64,000 nt of DNA, taken from contig JACQAP010000021.1 of assembly GCA_016194905.1 (NCBI GenBank), positions 1 to 64,000 of the forward strand, read 5' to 3'. This document shows positions 59,949 to 64,000 of this stretch, in pieces. Numbering within the stretch: the stretch's first letter is position 1; each line of letters opens with the position of its first letter. The stretch is from Betaproteobacteria bacterium. Lineage in GTDB: Bacteria > Pseudomonadota > Gammaproteobacteria > Burkholderiales > JACQAP01. The translations under genes were made by a program, and so were the position numbers. The notes beneath the pieces were generated by a model. It saw nothing but the letters and a program-made list of their open reading frames with translations, had not been told where the DNA came from and searched no databases.

Positions 59949-62900
59949 TCAGGCTCTGCGGGCCTGGCTGCCGGCGGAGCTTCGACGCTGGACGGGTTTG
60001 GGTGCGGCGGATACGGAGTGCTCCAGAAAGCGGGGGGCAAATTCTTCGGCCGGTATGGGCCGCGAAATCAAATAGCCCTGAAACTGGTCGCACTTCAATT
60101 TCCCCAAAGCCGCAAGCTGGCCCTGCGTTTCCACGCCCTCGGCGGTTACGCGCAGTTCCAGACCATGGGCCATGGCGATAATGGCCTGGATGATGGCGGC
60201 ATCGTCGGGATCGCTTTCGATGTCCCGCACGAAAGTGCGGTCGATCTTAAGCGTGTCGATCGGTAGTTGCTTGAGATAGGCGAGCGACGAATAGCCCGTT
60301 CCGAAATCGTCGACCGCGAGGTAGGTGCCGAGCTTCCCCAGCTTCCGCAGCACAGCGACGTTTTCGTCGACGTTTTTCAGCAGCATGCTCTCGGTCATTT
60401 CCAGCTCGAGGTAGCGCGGGTCCAGTCCGGTCACGTTCAGCAGCCTGGTGACCTCATCGGCGAAACCGCTCGGATCATTGAACTGCCGCGCGGAAATGTT
60501 CACCGCGATTTTTACGATGGGAAACCCGGCCGCCTGCCAGCGCTGGTTCTGTTCGCAGGCGGTACGAAGCGCCCATTTTCCGATCAGTTCGATCAGGCCG
60601 GATTCCTCGGCGACCGGAATAAAGCTGTTCGGTGGCACCAGCCCCCGCTGCGGATGCTGCCAGCGAATCAGCGCTTCGATGCCGACCAGCCTGCCTGTGC
60701 GGATGTCCATCTGGGGCTGATAGTGCAGCACGAACTGATCCGCTTCCAGCGCCCGGCGCAGTTCGGTCTCCAGTTGGTGGCGCTCGACCGCTCGCAAATT
60801 CATCTCCGGAGAGAAGAACTGGAAATTGTTACGACCCCGCTCCTTGGCGTGGTACATCGCCGTGTCGGCGTTCTTCATGAGTTCCCGGCTGTCTTCGGCA
60901 TCGTTCGGATAAATGCTGATCCCGATGCTGCATGACGTGTTGAGCGTGTGACTGCCGACTGAGATCGGCCGGTGAAGCGCATCGATGATCTTCAAAGCGA
61001 CTTGCGATGCATCTTCCGCGTGCGCCAGACTTTCGAGCGTTACGACGAACTCGTCGCCGCCGAGCCGGGAAAGCGTATCGCCCCCGCGGATGCAGGAAGC
61101 CATTCGGCTGGAGACTTCCTTGAGCAGGAGGTCGCCGATGTGGTGACCAAGGGAGTCGTTGATGTTCTTGAAGCGATCCAGGTCGAGAAACAGAACGCCG
61201 AGCTTGTCCCCTTTGCGCCGCGCGGCAATGATTCCCTGTTCGAGGCGGTCGTTGAACAGCAGCCGGTTCGGGAGTTCGGTCAGCGGGTCGCGGGTGGCCA
61301 GGTAGCTGATTCGGGCTTCGGATTGTTTCATCTCGGTGACGTCGCGAGTGGTGCCGCGATGTCCGGCCGGCACGCCGTTTTCGCCTGTTTTCACGACCGC
61401 GCCGACATTGAGCCAGACGGTTGCCCCGGATTTGCATACGAACATGTGTTCGAGGTTGCGGTATGAACCGTCGGCATGCTCGTTGTCTTTGAGCCACTGT
61501 CGTACGCGATCGACCTCGCCAGCCGGCATGAACTCGGCCGCCGTATGACCGATCAATTCCTCCGGTGCATATCCCAGTACTTCGAATGCGCGCGGTGAAA
61601 CATAAGTGAAGCGGCTGTCGCGATCGTTCTCCCACATGAATTCGGCCGCGGTGTCCGCAAAGTCGCGAAATCTCTGTTCGCTCGAACGTAACGCGTCCTC
61701 CGACGCTTTGCGTTGCGTCACGTCCGTCATGACCAGCACGAGCACCCGGCTGCCGTCGCCACGTACCAGCGCTGACTTGTAGACGTACATCGTATGTGGA
61801 ATGCCTGCGATCGTGTACGTGCCCTCATACTCGATCGGCTTCGTTTTTTCGAGAGCGAGATCGTCGGTACTTTGCAGATGGGCGGCGCGTTCCGGTGGAA
61901 ACAGGTCGTAGTCGGTTTTTCCGAGCAACCACTCCCGCGGTCTGCCGAGAAACCGGACCGCTGCATCGTTCATCGAGATGAAGCGGTGATCCTCGCTCTT
62001 GACGATGATCGGGCTCGCGACCGCATTGATAACGTCATCCAGAAAATGGCGCCCGTCGGCAACTGCCAGCTCGGCCTTCTCGCGCGCGGCATTACTTTCC
62101 AGGTTTTCCAGGGCGAAGGAAATATTCGGGCCGAGCCGATTGAGCAGCCCCAGCAGTTCCGCGTCGAAGGCACCGGGCTCCCTGGCGTATAGATGGAGCG
62201 CACCTTTCGGTTTGCCGAGCACGACGAGCGGAAAGGTCGCGGCGGAGCGCAGTCCGGCCTGAAGCAGAAGTTCGCGCCCGGATATCTGCTCTTCGTTGCC
62301 GACGTCGTTGCAGATGAAGACCCTGCCGCTCGCCAGCGCAATCGCCGACGCAGTGCGGCCTTCCGGGAGTGCCGGGTCCATCGAAGAGAACAGCTGCGAG
62401 GCGAGTGTCCGATCATCACCGCTGTGCGCGACGGTTTCCATGCGCTTCGTCGTTTCATCGAGCATTGCGAACCGTACGAAGTCGATGCCGCCGCGCGCAG
62501 CCAGCATGTCGCATACCACGCGGAACAATGCATCGCGCGCCGGCAGGCGTGCGATGACTTCGTTGACTTCGGACAGGATCGAGTAGTAGTTGCGTAATCG
62601 CGATTCGCGTTGCGCCGCGATGATCTGATCCGTTACATCGCTGCCGACGCCGCGATAGCCCTGGAAAACGCCGTCGCTGCTGATTATCGGGTGTCCGCTG
62701 ATCGACGCATAGCGAACCTCGCCATCCGGTCTTGTCCGCTTCAGGACCACATCGCGGAACGCGCGCCGCGCCAGCAGATCCTGCTCGTGCTGTTGGCGCG
62801 CTTCCGGGGGCTCGAATTCGTTCGGCAGTTCGAAGCGGGTCTTGCCTACTGCTGCCGGCCCCGGCAGGCCGGCGTGATCGCGTGGCGACAGGGAAACGAA

Positions 62901-64000
62901 CTTGAATCGCAGGTTTTCGTCCTGCTCCCAGTACCAGTCGGAAGAAAATTCAATGAGGCTGCGGAACCGAACTTCGCTGGCGCGCAAGGCGAGTTCGGTC
63001 TGCTTGATCTCGGTAATGTCGCGACCGATGCCGCGATAGCCGCGGAATCGACCATGCTCGTCGAAGATCGGATAGCCGCTGGTGGAGGTGATGCGAATTT
63101 CCCCCCGATTGTTGAACCGGGTAACCACCAGATCGCGAAACGGCTTGCGTTCCGCGAGAAGTCGATCGTGGGCGTTTTTTTCCTCATCCGATATTCCGGC
63201 ATGAGGAATCTCCCACCGCGTCATGCCGATCTGATTCGACGCAACCGTGCCTGCATTCTGGTTGGCGTCATAATAACGGCTCGCGCCCAGACTCTTGAAG
63301 CGCAGGTTCTCGTCCTGCTCCCAGTACCACTCCGCTGAAAGCTCCGACAATTGCCGGTATCGATCCACGTTGCGGCGCATGTCGTGCAGCGCGCCGGCGC
63401 GCTCGGCGTTGACTCCGGCGACAAGAAGCGTGGTAAACGACGTAATGGCGAGAAAGACGTGCAACAGGATCAGATTGACGCCCGGATCGCCGATCGCGAA
63501 GGGACCGGTGCCGTGGGCGGTTTGCCAGATTGCAGTGACGAACAGGACGACGCTCGCAATCGTGGAGTGGCGAAGCGGGCAAGTCGCCGCAAGTAATACT
63601 GCACATGGCAGCAACGCATAAGTCGCGCGTTCGATGCTGAGTGGCGAGCCCAGCCAGCCGTGAAACACAATCTGCGCCGCCATCGTCTGCGCGGCGAGCA
63701 GGCCGATTGCCCGCCAGGTGGATGCTTGCCGCAAATTCAGCACCGGGTTCGCCGCCCACGCCAGGATAAGCGGGGTAATCAAGAGAATGCCGAGGGCGTC
63801 CCCCAGCCACCATACCAGCCAGGTTTTTCCGAATTCGGCAGCCGGCAGCGCGCCGGCAACCCACAAGCTGAAAGGACCTATCGTTGCGGCGATGATCGGA
63901 CTTGCCGCCACGCCGAAAATCATCAGCGCGCCGGCATCGCGCAGACGTTCGAGTTTCGGATCCATGCCGGCCCAGCGCGTCAGAGCCCACCGGCCGGCGC
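59949..64000 (-). CDS. MASE1/PAS/GAF/GGDEF/EAL membrane sensor (5' end outside the window)
   Basis: The frame stays open through the right edge (codons before the ATG at 63965 read ALTRWAG without a stop), so the N-terminus is missing. Visible parts, numbered from that ATG, are several membrane helices typical of a MASE1 sensor (to about 200; TWLVWWLGDALGILLITPLIL), PAS domains (about 205-330 and 335-460), a GAF domain (about 470-640), two more PAS domains (about 650-895), GGDEF (LSRLGGDEFVVTLE, about 980) and EAL (GIEALIRWQHPQRGL, about 1110; [11 protein letters not shown]). Both catalytic motifs are intact. It is a membrane-bound cyclic di-GMP enzyme, convergent with the VWA gene. Confidence 0.92.
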   Translation of the reverse strand, partial: AGRWALTRWAGMDPKLERLRDAGALMIFGVAASPIIAATIGPFSLWVAGALPAAEFGKTWLVWWLGDALGILLITPLILAWAANPVLNLRQASTWRAIGLLAAQTMAAQIVFHGWLGSPLSIERATYALLPCAVLLAATCPLRHSTIASVVLFVTAIWQTAHGTGPFAIGDPGVNLILLHVFLAITSFTTLLVAGVNAERAGALHDMRRNVDRYRQLSELSAEWYWEQDENLRFKSLGASRYYDANQNAGTVASNQIGMTRWEIPHAGISDEEKNAHDRLLAERKPFRDLVVTRFNNRGEIRITSTSGYPIFDEHGRFRGYRGIGRDITEIKQTELALRASEVRFRSLIEFSSDWYWEQDENLRFKFVSLSPRDHAGLPGPAAVGKTRFELPNEFEPPEARQQHEQDLLARRAFRDVVLKRTRPDGEVRYASISGHPIISSDGVFQGYRGVGSDVTDQIIAAQRESRLRNYYSILSEVNEVIARLPARDALFRVVCDMLAARGGIDFVRFAMLDETTKRMETVAHSGDDRTLASQLFSSMDPALPEGRTASAIALASGRVFICNDVGNEEQISGRELLLQAGLRSAATFPLVVLGKPKGALHLYAREPGAFDAELLGLLNRLGPNISFALENLESNAAREKAELAVADGRHFLDDVINAVASPIIVKSEDHRFISMNDAAVRFLGRPREWLLGKTDYDLFPPERAAHLQSTDDLALEKTKPIEYEGTYTIAGIPHTMYVYKSALVRGDGSRVLVLVMTDVTQRKASEDALRSSEQRFRDFADTAAEFMWENDRDSRFTYVSPRAFEVLGYAPEELIGHTAAEFMPAGEVDRVRQWLKDNEHADGSYRNLEHMFVCKSGATVWLNVGAVVKTGENGVPAGHRGTTRDVTEMKQSEARISYLATRDPLTELPNRLLFNDRLEQGIIAARRKGDKLGVLFLDLDRFKNINDSLGHHIGDLLLKEVSSRMASCIRGGDTLSRLGGDEFVVTLESLAHAEDASQVALKIIDALHRPISVGSHTLNTSCSIGISIYPNDAEDSRELMKNADTAMYHAKERGRNNFQFFSPEMNLRAVERHQLETELRRALEADQFVLHYQPQMDIRTGRLVGIEALIRWQHPQRGLVPPNSFIPVAEESGLIELIGKWALRTACEQNQRWQAAGFPIVKIAVNISARQFNDPSGFADEVTRLLNVTGLDPRYLELEMTESMLLKNVDENVAVLRKLGKLGTYLAVDDFGTGYSSLAYLKQLPIDTLKIDRTFVRDIESDPDDAAIIQAIIAMAHGLELRVTAEGVETQGQLAALGKLKCDQFQGYLISRPIPAEEFAPRFLEHSVSAAPKPVQRRSSAGSQARRA

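Overview
The window is GC-rich bacterial DNA with no rRNA, tRNA or CRISPR array that I could see. Gene content (glcDEF glycolate operon, a MoxR/CoxE-type pair, several periplasmic PQQ dehydrogenases, GGDEF/EAL proteins) and the many short intergenic repeats suggest a betaproteobacterium, perhaps Burkholderiales or Nitrosomonadales. This is inference from content, not from a marker gene.

Region by region. (1) 1-2.24 kb: the end of an insertion sequence, then a decayed chromosomal integron. It has four cassettes read on the minus strand, three well-formed attC sites, an attI-like segment and the first ~39 codons of an integron integrase cut off by a palindromic repeat. (2) 2.4-7.5 kb: a flavin-reductase-like protein, a type II haloacid dehalogenase, and a TonB receptor plus YVTN beta-propeller operon with its own terminator. 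(3) 7.85-9.9 kb: a NarL-type two-component system. (4) 10.0-17.2 kb: a complete ebo cluster (eboF-A-B-D-E-C order) whose two loose junctions carry copies of one repeat element. (5) 17.3-21.5 kb: small proteins, an orphan substrate-binding protein and an IlvD/Edd sugar-acid dehydratase. (6) 21.6-24.4 kb: an AT-richer patch with two unknown overlapping genes, then a cupin gene between two copies of a ~143 bp repeat.

(7) 24.5-45 kb is the core of the window. It holds four intact PQQ dehydrogenases (28.8, 33.2, 35.0 and 40.0 kb), a fifth as a 3' fragment, a XoxJ/MxaJ-like binding protein, a cytochrome c with a CX3CH haem motif, three DUF3047-type proteins (one truncated), a CHRD protein, a second NarL-type two-component system with a frameshifted kinase, AraC and GntR regulators, and a second orphan substrate-binding protein. 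Three plus-strand transcription units here, and the TonB/YVTN operon at 7.6 kb, share one promoter layout. It consists of a GGGAAATTTSCCC palindrome, a GGGMA half-site exactly 22 bp from its start and a -10-like hexamer exactly 58 bp from its start. I infer a regulon run by one or both NarL-type systems that couples periplasmic PQQ-dependent oxidation to outer-membrane uptake. The stretch at 36.8-38.3 kb is the wreck of a second copy of the promoter, DUF3047, binding-protein and dehydrogenase module.

(8) 45.3-49.3 kb: a large GAF/PAS/GGDEF/EAL protein. (9) 49.4-57.7 kb, minus strand: hyi, glxR, glycerate kinase, glcD, glcE, glcF and ydfG, a glycolate/glyoxylate route without gcl in view. Four junctions carry elements made of two inverted arms of short tandem units. 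(10) 57.8-64 kb: a MoxR ATPase with a CoxE-type VWA protein, and a MASE1/PAS/GGDEF/EAL protein that runs off the right edge.
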